From positions 1 to 64,000 of the forward strand of contig JASEFK010000013.1 in NCBI GenBank assembly GCA_030019255.1: 64,000 bases of DNA. Direction: 5' to 3'. A model generated the notes under the pieces. It was not told the DNA's origin. It ran no database searches and worked only from the letters and a program-made list of their open reading frames with translations. Positions 44,067 to 51,867 of the stretch are shown one piece after another. Position numbers and translations under genes: made by a program. Numbering within the stretch: position 1 is the stretch's first letter; every line of letters begins with the position of its first letter. The stretch comes from Actinomycetota bacterium. GTDB taxonomy: Bacteria; Actinomycetota; Geothermincolia; Geothermincolales; RBG-13-55-18.

Positions 44067-44230
44067 CTCGGTTCAATCTCAACCTTACGGATGAGGTCGC
44101 AGGTTGTCCTTCCCCGAGGGAATCGCCAGGGCTTCACTCGGTTCAATCTCTCAAACTTATGGATGAAGTCGCAGAAGCCCCCCTTTTCGCGAGGGAGACG
44201 CCGGCCGACGATTTCGGTCAATGCTCGCCC
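44067..44230. repeat. Three imperfect repeats spaced 70 and 76 bp upstream of the exonuclease gene
   Basis: Copies 44067-44102 and 44137-44174 share CTCGGTTCAATCTC, CTTA.GGATGA.GTCGCAG. A third weaker copy begins near 44213 (TTCGGTCAATGCTC ... TGGATGA). The following segments are also partly alike (CGAGGGAATCGCC versus CGAGGGAGACGCC), so the entire unit of about 70 bp was probably duplicated. It lies about 90 bp upstream of the exonuclease start, on its promoter side. Confidence 0.8.
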
Positions 44231-44692
44231 CCTGGATGAGAGCGCCCCGTCATTTCCATGCGTGCCAGGGTCGAGAGAAAGGCACCTGGGGCCTGCGGGA
44301 TGACCATCCGACCCGTGACGATGAGGGAGGGTTCCCGGGATACCGGGAGATATAATGGGTTCGCCCACCCGGAGGGAGCGTAGGGACGAGGAAGCGCATC
44401 GGCCGCGCATCATACCCCGGAGACGTGACCTCCATGACCTGCAGGAGGTGATTGAGAAGGCCTTGGCGCGCCGGCCGCAGCCATATTATCCGGGAGACGC
44501 GGTCCCGGAAGCGCCCGCGGCGACAGGGATAATAGCGAGCAGGAATAATATGGGTAACGTGGAAGGCGTGCGGCCTCCCGCCGACATTCCCTAATGTCTC
44601 AGGGGTATATCGCAGCAGGGAAGCTTCCGTCCGAGAGGGCGCTTCGGCGGAAGGGAAGGCGGGTACGGGACGAGCGGGAAGGGGTGACCGAG
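44231..44692 (+). other. Intergenic region with one doubtful small frame
   Basis: A frame at 44355-44594 (79 codons, Arg-rich: MGSPTRRERRDEEAHRPRI...) begins directly after GAGATATAAT. It has no ribosome binding site and no known motif, so it is not called as a gene. TATAAT at 44350-44355 might be a promoter for this leaderless frame or for the VOC gene. Confidence 0.35.
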
Positions 44693-45049
44693 ATGAGGAT
44701 AAGGTATGCCACCATCATGGTTGCGGACCTGGAGGAATCCGTCAGGTTCTACACCGAGGTCCTGGGGTTCGAGGTCGAGAGCCGGCATGACCCCCGGCCC
44801 GGGGTGAGGATCGTGCTGTTGAAGGGCGATGGCGACGCCCTGGTGGAGCTCATCCGGGACGAGAACGATCCCCGGCAACCCGGCCTGTATTCGGTGGGGA
44901 TGGAGGTGGAGGACATCCACGCCACGGTGCGGGAGCTCAAGGCCAAGGGAGCCAGAATCACCATGGAGCCCACGCCCATAACCGTGGGGACCCTGGCCTT
45001 CCTGGAGGACCCCAACGGGGTCCGCATCGCCCTGATAGAGCACCATTAG
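44693..45049 (+). CDS. VOC/glyoxalase-fold protein
   Basis: A 118-residue single-domain protein of the vicinal-oxygen-chelate superfamily. It has the paired beta-alpha-beta-beta-beta modules: [20 protein letters not shown] (residues 2-21) ... [18 protein letters not shown], then [20 protein letters not shown] ... [18 protein letters not shown]. The final ExP-type strand Glu and the N-terminal polar residue suggest a divalent metal site. Similar proteins are lactoylglutathione lyase-like or resistance proteins; substrate unknown. ATG 44693 has GGGAAGGGG upstream. Confidence 0.85.
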   Translation: MRIRYATIMVADLEESVRFYTEVLGFEVESRHDPRPGVRIVLLKGDGDALVELIRDENDPRQPGLYSVGMEVEDIHATVRELKAKGARITMEPTPITVGTLAFLEDPNGVRIALIEHH

Positions 45050-45091
45050 GCGCGGCCTGAAGCCCTGACAAGGCAGAAAGATTGCCTGCCG

Positions 45092-45821
45092 GTGCCTCCA
45101 TCCAAGGACTACGGATCACTACCGGGAATCCACGGGTTCTGGCCCACTTGTCCCTCCGGCCGAGGCTCCCGCAAGAAGGAGCCGTTCTGCATCGCCCAGG
45201 GCACCGACCCCGAAGGATACCGCGAGATCCCGGGATTCTTCCTCATGGGATCGGAGGGCGAGAGCGCCCATGCCTGGCGGGAGATCTTCTCCGAGCTCAG
45301 GGAAAGGGGGTAAAAGAGCATAGATATCGTGGTCTCAGGTGACCTTTGGACATCGAGGAAGCCTCGGGGTCCGTTTTTCCGGGAGCCCACCACCAGCTCT
45401 GCTGCGTGCACGCGGCGAGGAACGCATGCACCAAGGTGAGGCGCTCCCACTGCTCCGAGGTGCTTTCAGATCTCAAAGCCATCTACCGGACAGAAAACCA
45501 AGGAGAGGCGGAGCGGGCCTCTCCTTCTTCGCGGTTACCTGGAAGAAGCGCTGCCCGAGTCTGGTCCGCTACCGTCGGGAGAACCTCTCTCATTTAACCG
45601 TGTTCGTGAAGTATCCTGAGCAGGTGCGCCCTTATATTTATACCACCAACCAGCTTAAAAGGATCGGAAAGGAGATCAAGCGCAGGTCCAGGACCACCTG
45701 TGCCTTCTCCTCGGAGGAGAGCCTCATATCCGTGCTCTACCTCATCCTGAGGTCCGAGAACGAGAAGCCCAGGCGGAGGAGACTCAGGGGTTTTCAGAAT
45801 TTGGAATGGGAGGAAGGCTAA
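45092..45821 (+). pseudogene. IS256/Mutator-type transposase remnant
   Basis: Three consecutive frames preserve parts of a Mutator transposase: GYREIPGFFLMGSEGESAHA with WREIFSELRERG (frame 1), VFPGAHHQLCCVHAARNACT (frame 2, the family's QRCxxHxxRN block), and YPEQVRPYIYTTNQLKRIGK with IKRRSRTTCAFSSEESLISV (frame 3, C-terminus). The N-terminal 150 or so residues and the first catalytic Asp are missing, and at least two frameshifts are present. Terminal inverted repeats were not identified. Part of the decayed mobile segment ending at the tRNA. Confidence 0.85.
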
Positions 45822-45832
45822 TATCGGGACAC

Positions 45833-45947
45833 AATAAACTTGACGCTACCTAGTTAGCAAAAAGTTGTTTATTTTCCATGTAAGATATTTATAAAGCCAA
45901 CGAGATACATCTTGACGTTTACCCTATGGGTTGTTTACCATTTGATT
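45833..45947. repeat. Weak direct repeat pair spaced 72 bp upstream of the toxin-antitoxin genes
   Basis: CTTGACG with TACC downstream occurs at 45839 and 45911 (72 bp apart), and GTTGTTTA at 45864 and 45930 (66 bp apart), giving two related segments of about 40 bp with an indel. The region is AT-rich and holds the promoter side of the antitoxin gene, so some similarity may reflect operator sites. Confidence 0.5.
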
Positions 45948-45992
45948 ATCATTTCTTGTAGTGTTTCTCGGTGACTGGGAAAGGGGCGAACT

Positions 45993-46283
45993 ATGGCGTA
46001 TCCGGTGAGGAAGGAAGACTTTTTCGTGGGTAAGCGGGAATTTCGGGAAAAACTAACCGGAATTCTGAGTGAGGCCCGACGCAAGGGTTCCATCGTTTTT
46101 CTGACCGACAGGGGAAAACCGGAAGCCGTCTTTTTACCGGTGGAAGAGTATGAGGCACTTATGGAGCTCCTGGAAGACCTGCGCGATCCCGACCTTGTGG
46201 CCATGGTTAAGCGCAGTCGGCGCGAAATAGCCCAGGGGAAAACCATGGGCCTGGAGGAGCTAAGGAGTCTCCTTGGCCTCTAA
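45993..46283 (+). CDS. Phd/YefM-family antitoxin
   Basis: A 96-residue antitoxin. The N-terminal DNA-binding/dimer part shows KREFREKLTGILSEARRKGS and IVFLTDRGKPEAVFLPVEEYEALMELLEDL, the typical Phd/YefM pattern; the C-terminal tail (RREIAQGKTMGLEELRSLLG) would wrap the toxin. It overlaps the toxin gene by 11 bp, the normal arrangement. Autoregulation through the AT-rich upstream region is likely by family. Part of the mobile remnant between the transposase relic and the integrase relic. Confidence 0.9.
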   Translation: MAYPVRKEDFFVGKREFREKLTGILSEARRKGSIVFLTDRGKPEAVFLPVEEYEALMELLEDLRDPDLVAMVKRSRREIAQGKTMGLEELRSLLGL

Positions 46284-46545
46284 AAGGTACCGTATTATCG
46301 TCCCCAAGGGCGTGGCCGGAGCCATGAAGAGGTTGCCCCAGAAGGAACGCGAGAGGTTGTTTGCGGCCATTGCCTCCCTGGAGCATGATCCGCGCCCCCG
46401 CGGGTGTGTAAAGCTCCATCTGCGCGACATGGGAGAGTACCGCTTGAGGGTGGGCGACTTTCGGATCATGTATGACGTGGACGACGCCGAGCGCACGGTG
46501 GAGATCCTGGCCGTGAAGAGGAGAAGGGAAGCTTATAAGGGTTGA
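46273..46545 (+). CDS. RelE/ParE-family toxin
   Basis: A 90-residue toxin with RYRIIVPKGVAGAMKRLPQ, LRDMGEYRLRVGDFRIMYDV and VEILAVKRRREAYKG, matching RelE-type mRNA interferases; the C-terminal basic and aromatic residues that act in mRNA cleavage (Arg, Tyr) are present. The TTG start overlaps the antitoxin gene by 11 bp, so it is translationally coupled. Appears intact, unlike its mobile neighbours. Confidence 0.9.
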   Translation: MASKRYRIIVPKGVAGAMKRLPQKERERLFAAIASLEHDPRPRGCVKLHLRDMGEYRLRVGDFRIMYDVDDAERTVEILAVKRRREAYKG

Positions 46546-46548
46546 GAC

Positions 46549-47264
46549 ATGGCTTACATCCGTAAGCGTGAGTATGCGTCAGGGCGGGCCACCTACTACT
46601 TCGGCTTCAAGGGCCAGCACGGCCGGTGACGGGAGGTGGCGACCGGGCCCCGGAGGAGGGACGCGGAAGTCCTGCTCCGCCGCGTCCTGGAGGAGGTGGC
46701 TGCGGGGACCTACGGGGTGCGGGAGGAAGACCCTGCCTTTGCCGAGTTCGCTCGTTCCTTCCTGGAGGCTAAAAGGGAGGAGCTTAAGCCCACTACCTTC
46801 AAGGATTATTCCGAAGTCGTTTCCAACCACCTCCTCCCAGTCCTGGGGAAGTCGCGCTTAAGGGAGAAACCCCTCTGGAGGTACAGGAATTCCTCCTCCG
46901 GCTTCAGGAAAAGGACCTCTCCGCGGCCACCGTGGGAAAGTGCTACCGGGTTTTGAAGGTCATCCTCCGGCGGGCCATGGCCCTGGGTCTTTTGGACCGG
47001 GATCCCAAGGTGGGGATAAGTCCCCCACGGGTGGAACGGCATGAGATACGCTTCCTTACCCCGGAGGAGGTGGAACGACTACTCGAGGTCACGCGGGGCA
47101 CGGACATTGGAGACCTTATCGCCGTGGCGGTGATGACCGGTTCCATCACCAACACCGCCAACATCTACGGCCACCTTTACGCCACCCACCTGGACCGAAT
47201 GGGGAAGTCCGTGGAGATCGCCCTGCAGGGCGGCCCCAGGATCATACGACTGCCCCGAAGGTAG
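46549..47264 (+). pseudogene. Tyrosine recombinase (phage-type integrase) relic lacking its catalytic core
   Basis: Begins MAYIRKREYASGRATYYFGF, a typical integrase N-terminus, with an in-frame TGA at 46627. The SAM-like DNA-binding domain follows (SFLEAKREELKPTTFKDYSE), a frameshift occurs near 46870, and VLKVILRRAMALGLLDRDP plus RFLTPEEVERLLEVTRGTDI begin the catalytic domain. Right after VAVMTG the sequence jumps to SITNTANIYGHLYATHLDRM, the tail that carries the tyrosine. The Arg-His-x-x-Arg core (over 100 residues) is deleted. Its 3' end points at the tRNA 3' end, 214 bp away, the classic place for integration. Confidence 0.88.
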
Positions 47265-47353
47265 GAAGAAGGTGCATCCCGGTAACCTGCGGAAACGCGT
47301 TTCGCGTCCTGAGTTTCCGGCGTATTTCCGGCGCGCTTTACCCCGGAGGGCGG

Positions 47354-47455
47354 ACAAAGCAAAACCAGGCCGGGAAACATTCGTCTATAAGCCCGTAGTC
47401 CCTGGCCTCGCTGGCGGTCGGATGGTGGGCAAAGGAAAACCAGGCCGGGAAACAT
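47354..47455. repeat. Two direct repeats spaced 75 bp next to the tRNA
   Basis: Copies at 47354-47380 and 47429-47455 agree at 25 of 27 positions, sharing AAAACCAGGCCGGGAAACAT. This is the best-conserved pair of the spaced-repeat class. It sits between the integrase relic and the tRNA, so it may alternatively be integrase arm sites. Confidence 0.85.
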
Positions 47456-47477
47456 GCCCTCTGACCTGGTCTTTTAC

Positions 47478-47553
47478 TGGTGGGCCCTGTAGGACTCGAA
47501 CCTACGACCCGCGGATTATGAGTCCGCTGCTCTGCCAACTGAGCTAAGGGCCC
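47478..47553 (-). tRNA. tRNA with CAU anticodon, CCA encoded
   Basis: A full cloverleaf: 7-bp acceptor GGGCCCT/AGGGCCC, D-stem GCTC/GAGC, anticodon stem GCGGA/TCCGC with loop CTCATAA, 5-nt variable loop, T-stem GTAGG/CCTAC with TTCGAGT, discriminator A and genomic CCA. The CAU anticodon can be elongator Met or, after lysidine modification, Ile2. The GGGCCCTTAGCTCAG start and discriminator A are like many tRNA-Ile2 sequences, so Ile2 is slightly favoured over Met. It is the probable attachment site of the integrase relic. Confidence 0.95.
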
Positions 47554-48039
47554 TCACCCGCGCTGCAAGGGAAATTATAGCACAACGGACGCGGGTCGGG
47601 ACGAGTGCATACCCGAGCCGTATTCGCCCGGCGTTGACCACTCCGAAAAGCTAAATGCCGCTTCCTCTCCGCTGCCAAGATGGAGTGGTGACCGGGTAAC
47701 CCTTGCCGTGGCGGTCGGGGTGGATAGAACTTTAGCCGTATAGGTTAAAGCACCGTTGGCCGTCTATTGTTCCGTGGAGTGGCCGGGCGAGGAAGATCGA
47801 ATCGTCTCGCCGTATGCCCAATGTGGAGTGCGGCGCTCCATCGACCTCAACGCTCCGGGTCCTCGGGCGGAGAAGAAAGGTCCGGGAGGCGCCGGAGACC
47901 CCTCTTCTTATCCGGGTAAATGGGGACGAGAGCGACCTCGAGTAAGAGCAAAAGGGCCTAGAGGCGCCGGAGACCCGGGCGCGGGAGATGAAGGAGGCAG
48001 AGCCCTGGGCCCTCGTGGGAGCGAACCTGGGCCGGGAGC
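47554..48039. other. Non-coding stretch between tRNA and metallopeptidase, with a spaced repeat
   Basis: No supported gene in 486 bp. The stretch between 47560 and 47860 contains nothing recognisable apart from AAATTATAG near 47571, which on the minus strand reads CTATAATTT and is probably the tRNA promoter -10 box. The repeat at 47876-47976 occupies the right part. Confidence 0.5.
47876..47976. repeat. Two 26-bp direct repeats spaced 75 bp downstream of the metallopeptidase
   Basis: Copies at 47876-47901 and 47951-47976 agree at 23 of 26 positions, sharing AGGCGCCGGAGACCC. Similar spacing to the pair beside the tRNA, but a different sequence. Confidence 0.8.
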
Positions 48040-49653
48040 TCAGGTTGACCCGGCAGGTGGAGGTGGAGGAGGCGGTGGTGGTGGTGGGATTGAGGGTGGT
48101 GGTGGAGGCTTGGGAAGGCTCGGTCCAGGCGCCGCGCCCGGAGTTGACCTGTCCATGCGGGGGCCTGGCGGCACATGAGGTGGCCCTGCGTATGGTCCGG
48201 GACGGTATCCTCCAGTGGCGGGGCCTCCCGGCCCTCCCGACGGCCGGCGCAGGAGGATGAACATGACGATAATGAGGACAATGCCTAGGAAGAAGAGTCC
48301 CGCCACCCCGGCGATCACCAGCCACCCGAAGTCGCGGACCTCGCCCTCCGGCTCCGCCTCTCCTTCCACGAGCTCCTTGCTCAGCTCCTCGCCGCTCTCC
48401 CCCAGGCCGGCCAGCGCCGCTTCGAAGGGTCCCTCGTCCGTGGACTGGACCACGTAAACGTCTACCCCCTCCTTCTTCAGGGCATGGAGATAGCCTCCCC
48501 CGGTCCACGTCCTCCAGGCGCCCTTCGCCTCCCCCTCCTCCAGGTCCTTCCCGAAGCGCTTCGCCAGGTAGTCGGAGTAGGCGGAGATGAACTCCTCGGC
48601 GTCCCTCTCGCTGTCCCAGGCATAGAGCTGCACCAGGAGCTTACCGCCGTTCCCGTCTCGGTAATAATGGTAGATATTACCACCCCACCCGGCGGCCGCC
48701 TCCTCGGCCACGCCCTCTCGGAGGAATGGCTTGAACAGCTCGAAGACGTCGAACTCGCCCAGGACGTTGTCGTAGGCCAGCTCCCACTCCTCACCCAGGT
48801 CACCACCCAGGTCGGCCAGCTCCAGGGGAACCGGGTCCTCTCCGGCCAGGTATTTCTCCGGGTGGTAGATCTGCTCCGTGCTCTTCGGCGGTCGGCGGAA
48901 AGCCTCGTTCACGCGTCTGAAGCCGCCCCGGGCGTGAAGGTAGCGTACGAAATCCTGCCCCTCCTCGTAGGGGAAGAGAAGGCCGTCCCGCACGTATTCC
49001 GGAGCGCTGTCCAGGACCTCGGTGGAGAATTCGCCGCTTTCCCGCTGCATCTCCAGCATGTCCGAGGCGTCCATGTACCTGTACAGCCAGAGCTGCGACG
49101 TGAGCATGGCGTCTCCCTCCACCAGGCAGGTGGCGGCGAAGGAGGCGTCGTCGTCGGTCACCTCCTCCGCCTCGGGAGGGTCGTAAAAGGGTGGTCTCCG
49201 CAGGTCGAAGTTGCTGTCCTGCAGGTAGTGGGTGAGCTCGTGGGCCAGGATGTAACGGTCCATGGCTCCCATATCCTGGTCCTCGGAGATCAGGAACATG
49301 CGGTTTTCCTCGGGATCGTAGAAACCGGCTATCTGCTCGGTGTAGAGGTCGATGTATAACTGGTAGAGGTCGAGGTCCGGCTCGATGAACCCCAGCATGA
49401 CCATGATCTCGGAGGCGGTCCTGATATCCTCCTCGGGGTTTTCCTCTTCGAAATCCTGGAGCATCCTCTCCCGGAGCTGATCCTGGGAAAGGTAATCCAC
49501 GGGAACCCCGGGGTCGGCGCTGAGGTCCCTTATGCCTTCCACCTGGCTGAGGACCACATCGATGGCCGAACGGTCCACCTGCGCGGAAGCCGATACGGTT
49601 CCTGCCAGCAGGGCAAGGACCAACCCCGTCAGCAAAAGGAACCGCATGCGCAT
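48040..49653 (-). CDS. Secreted, membrane-anchored HELTH zinc metallopeptidase with polyproline tail
   Basis: A 537-residue protein. Signal peptide: MRMRFLLLTGLVLALLAGTVSA. The zinc motif is ILAHELTHYLQDSNFDLR (about residue 160), of the AHELTHALQDQ type found in many uncharacterised actinobacterial and chloroflexi proteins; GFYDPEENRMFLIS precedes it and the downstream glutamate (ATCLVEGDAMLT) is the likely third ligand. A transmembrane helix (FGWLVIAGVAGLFFLGIVLI) near residue 450 is followed by a Pro/Gly-rich cytoplasmic tail ending with 11 consecutive prolines and AGST. ATG 49653 follows GGCGGAGAA. It may clip surface proteins; no substrate known. Downstream of endonuclease III by 70 bp. 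Confidence 0.82.
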   Translation of the reverse strand: MRMRFLLLTGLVLALLAGTVSASAQVDRSAIDVVLSQVEGIRDLSADPGVPVDYLSQDQLRERMLQDFEEENPEEDIRTASEIMVMLGFIEPDLDLYQLYIDLYTEQIAGFYDPEENRMFLISEDQDMGAMDRYILAHELTHYLQDSNFDLRRPPFYDPPEAEEVTDDDASFAATCLVEGDAMLTSQLWLYRYMDASDMLEMQRESGEFSTEVLDSAPEYVRDGLLFPYEEGQDFVRYLHARGGFRRVNEAFRRPPKSTEQIYHPEKYLAGEDPVPLELADLGGDLGEEWELAYDNVLGEFDVFELFKPFLREGVAEEAAAGWGGNIYHYYRDGNGGKLLVQLYAWDSERDAEEFISAYSDYLAKRFGKDLEEGEAKGAWRTWTGGGYLHALKKEGVDVYVVQSTDEGPFEAALAGLGESGEELSKELVEGEAEPEGEVRDFGWLVIAGVAGLFFLGIVLIIVMFILLRRPSGGPGGPATGGYRPGPYAGPPHVPPGPRMDRSTPGAAPGPSLPKPPPPPSIPPPPPPPPPPPAGST

Positions 49654-49723
49654 TTCTCCGCCTTTCCCGCCGTTCGGCGTCAACTCGCTCCCTTCCAGCG
49701 CCGGCGACCGGACAATGAACATT

Positions 49724-50467
49724 TTACCCCACCCGCCCTCCTCGGCGTTCCGGGTAGGGGCACAGCTTGCGGAGGCAGCATTCTCCGCACCGGGGATTTC
49801 CGGCCCGGCAAACCCGCCTCCCGTGCTGGATGAGGTTCAGGTGTAACCGGTATTTCATCTCGTCCGGGACCAGGCGATCCATGAACTCGTGCGCCTGCTC
49901 GAAGCCCGACCTGTCAGGTATGATTCCCAGCCTCCTCCCCACCCGGAAGACGTGGGTGTCCACCGGGAAGTAGGGATGCCCGAGCTGGAAGAGGAGGAGC
50001 ACGGCGGCCGTCTTGCGCCCCACGCCGGGAAGCCCCAGAAGATAATGGAGGGCCTCACCTGGCTCCCGCTCCGCCAGGGGGGCCAGGCAGTAGGAGCCGA
50101 AGTCCCGGCGCACAAGTTCCAGGAGCGTCTTTATCCGTTCCGCCTTGACTCGGGAGATGCCGCCGGGACGGATGGCCTCCTCGACCTCCTCCACGGGGGC
50201 GCGGGCGGCTTCATCCCAGGAAGGGAACCTTTCCTTAAGGCGCCGGAACGCCAGGTGGGAGTTGTTATCGCTGGTGTTCTGGGAGAGGAGGGTGTGGACG
50301 AGGCCGTCCAGGAGGTGGGGGAAACGAGGTGACCAGGGACGGTCGCCGTAGCACTGAAGGAGGAGCCGGTCGACGCGTTCCACGCGCCGGCGTAGCTCCG
50401 AGATCCTCTTTCCGGAAGTGGAGATCCGATTCGCAGTACCCTTCGAGCCCGCATCCGGTTTCGCCAT
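49724..50467 (-). CDS. nth: Endonuclease III-type DNA glycosylase
   Basis: A 247-residue base-excision enzyme (HhH-GPD superfamily). Motifs: LVHTLLSQNTSDNNSHLAFR (about 56-75), the helix-hairpin-helix LLGLPGVGRKTAAVLLLFQ with catalytic Lys (about 145-163), PVDTHVFRVGRRLGI with catalytic Asp (about 170-184), and the C-terminal 4Fe-4S set C-x6-C-x2-C-x5-C in CRAGNPRCGECCLRKLC. The N-terminus has an extra basic segment of about 20 residues. It cuts oxidised pyrimidines or related lesions. Heads the minus-strand pair with the metallopeptidase. Confidence 0.92.
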   Translation of the reverse strand: MAKPDAGSKGTANRISTSGKRISELRRRVERVDRLLLQCYGDRPWSPRFPHLLDGLVHTLLSQNTSDNNSHLAFRRLKERFPSWDEAARAPVEEVEEAIRPGGISRVKAERIKTLLELVRRDFGSYCLAPLAEREPGEALHYLLGLPGVGRKTAAVLLLFQLGHPYFPVDTHVFRVGRRLGIIPDRSGFEQAHEFMDRLVPDEMKYRLHLNLIQHGRRVCRAGNPRCGECCLRKLCPYPERRGGRVG

Positions 50468-51069
50468 ATTCCATCCTTTCTCGCCGGCAGGTTCTCACCT
50501 TTGGATTCAACTGCCAACCTTCATTTTCTCCTTCTCCCCTCCCCGCACTCACAGGCAACGTCTCATCGCTCAGTTTAACCAAATCGCTTCCCTTCTTTCC
50601 CTCCCTCGCCGTCGGATTCCATCCCATTTCCACTGTTCCCCATCAACCCATTCTCAAAGGACGAGAATAGCGAGCCGCATCGCCATCACCCCTATCACCA
50701 TCACTCCTGCATGTTTCCATGTCGCCCAGCCCACCGGGTTTCCATGGGATCCTCCGCGTCCCCAAAACCCATCCCATATAATGCCGCCCACGCTTTCTCC
50801 GGCAAGAAGCTGTCCACGCGCGGCGCTACCAAGCCTTATCATGTTCCCTTCTCGAATTCGCACCCCAGCCCTACGAGGATGACGTCCACGGAGCAAGGGC
50901 GCTCCATCGACGTACATAATCATTCATGATGCCGATTCGAATCCCGGAAACCATTTGCCTCCCCAACCCACCTGGCTAATGCAAGGACCACGGATTGTCA
51001 TAACTGACACCTTTATTCAGGATGAAGCGAAATAGCTGAAGGTAAGGACATATATGCGATTTGACATCA
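50468..51069. other. Intergenic region between nth and the TetR gene
   Basis: About 600 bp without a supported gene. A minus-strand frame at 50654-50923 ends with a hydrophobic stretch (AGVMVIGVMAMRLAILVL) but has no ribosome binding site or family match and is not called. The right end turns AT-rich at the TetR promoter. Confidence 0.4.
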
Positions 51070-51093
51070 ATCTATTTAGCTGGGAAAATAGAT
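51061..51093 (+). promoter_or_regulatory. TetR-gene promoter with palindromic operator
   Basis: TTGACA at 51061-51066 overlaps into a perfect inverted repeat ATCTATTT (51070-51077) / AAATAGAT (51086-51093) with an 8-bp gap. The palindrome lies in the -35 to -10 space, about 43 bp before the start codon, a typical TetR autoregulatory operator. The -10 box is weak (GAAAAT or AAAATA). Confidence 0.7.
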
Positions 51094-51135
51094 AAAAATT
51101 GAAAACTTATTCGTGAACCGCGAGGAGGAGACGAG

Positions 51136-51726
51136 TTGCCCAGGAGAGACAAGAGAGCGGACATTGTCAGTGCCGGAATACGCGTGTTTTCCCGCAAGGG
51201 ATTCAGCCGCTGCTCGGTCGAGGATATCCTCCAGGAGGCTCACGTGGCCCGGGCTACCTTCTACAGCTATTTCGACAGCAAGAAGGACCTCTTCGTGGAG
51301 CTGGTGGACGGAATCCTCAACACCATGGAGGAGATGGTCAAGCGGAATCTGGAGGAGATGCCCACCGACCTCCAGGAGCTCCAGGAGCGCACCAAGCGCA
51401 CCATCCTGGACCTCTTCGAGTACTTCTCCCAGAACCTGGAGTTCGCCTCCATCTACATCCAGGAGGTCATGGGCATGAACCCGGAGATCGATGCCCGGGT
51501 GATAGAGTGGCAGCGGCGTATGGCCGAATTGATCGCCCAGCTCATCCAGCGCGGCATCGACCAGGGGTTGTTCCGCAAGGTGGATGCCTACGTGATAGGT
51601 AACCTCATCTCCGGAGCCACCCAGCATCTGGGGTTGAACATGTTCATGTTCAACCAGCGGCTGAACCCGGAGAAGACGGCCGAGGCCATAGCCGATTACC
51701 TCATCTACGGGCTGGCCGCCCGCTGA
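51136..51726 (+). CDS. TetR/AcrR-family transcriptional regulator
   Basis: A 196-residue repressor. The N-terminal helix-turn-helix reads ADIVSAGIRVFSRKGFSRCS, VEDILQEAHVARATFYSYF (about 9-50), a textbook TetR domain. The C-terminal ligand domain is all-helical (KRTILDLFEYFSQNLEFASI, YVIGNLISGATQHLGLNMFM) and resembles the TetR_C regulators of fatty-acid or acyl-CoA metabolism. A TTG start follows GAGGAGGAG. It is convergent with porB. The operator at 51070-51093 suggests autoregulation. Confidence 0.9.
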   Translation: MPRRDKRADIVSAGIRVFSRKGFSRCSVEDILQEAHVARATFYSYFDSKKDLFVELVDGILNTMEEMVKRNLEEMPTDLQELQERTKRTILDLFEYFSQNLEFASIYIQEVMGMNPEIDARVIEWQRRMAELIAQLIQRGIDQGLFRKVDAYVIGNLISGATQHLGLNMFMFNQRLNPEKTAEAIADYLIYGLAAR

Positions 51727-51867
51727 AGTCCAAGCGGGCAAGGCAGGTTCCAACCCGGCGGCTCATTCCGCTTGATTTCCGCCTTGCCGCTTGCTCCCCC
51801 GTTCTCCTCGTGGAAGGAACGACCTCCCGTCATCAGGAAAGAACGGCACACCTTGCTGCTCCTGCCT

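Noticed and set aside
43979-44413. N-terminal extension of the nuclease containing a 24-residue repeat
   Set aside because: The apparent protein repeat reflects the non-coding spaced DNA repeats; nuclease homology begins at MKFIHTADVHLG with a suitable ribosome binding site.
44355-44594. Arg-rich 79-codon frame after a TATAAT box
   Set aside because: No ribosome binding site, no homology pattern, and the TATAAT directly abuts the start codon.
8137-47976. Spaced repeats as small CRISPR arrays (24-38 bp repeats, about 40 bp spacers)
   Set aside because: Each locus has its own repeat sequence, copies are imperfect, no locus exceeds three copies, some intervening segments resemble each other, and no cas gene is present.
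47756-48260. Plus-strand Gly-rich frames opposite the metallopeptidase tail
   Set aside because: They are the antisense of the polyproline region and have no independent support.
50654-50923. Minus-strand 89-codon frame with a hydrophobic end
   Set aside because: No start signal, Gly/Trp-rich composition unlike a membrane protein of known type, likely chance in GC-rich DNA.
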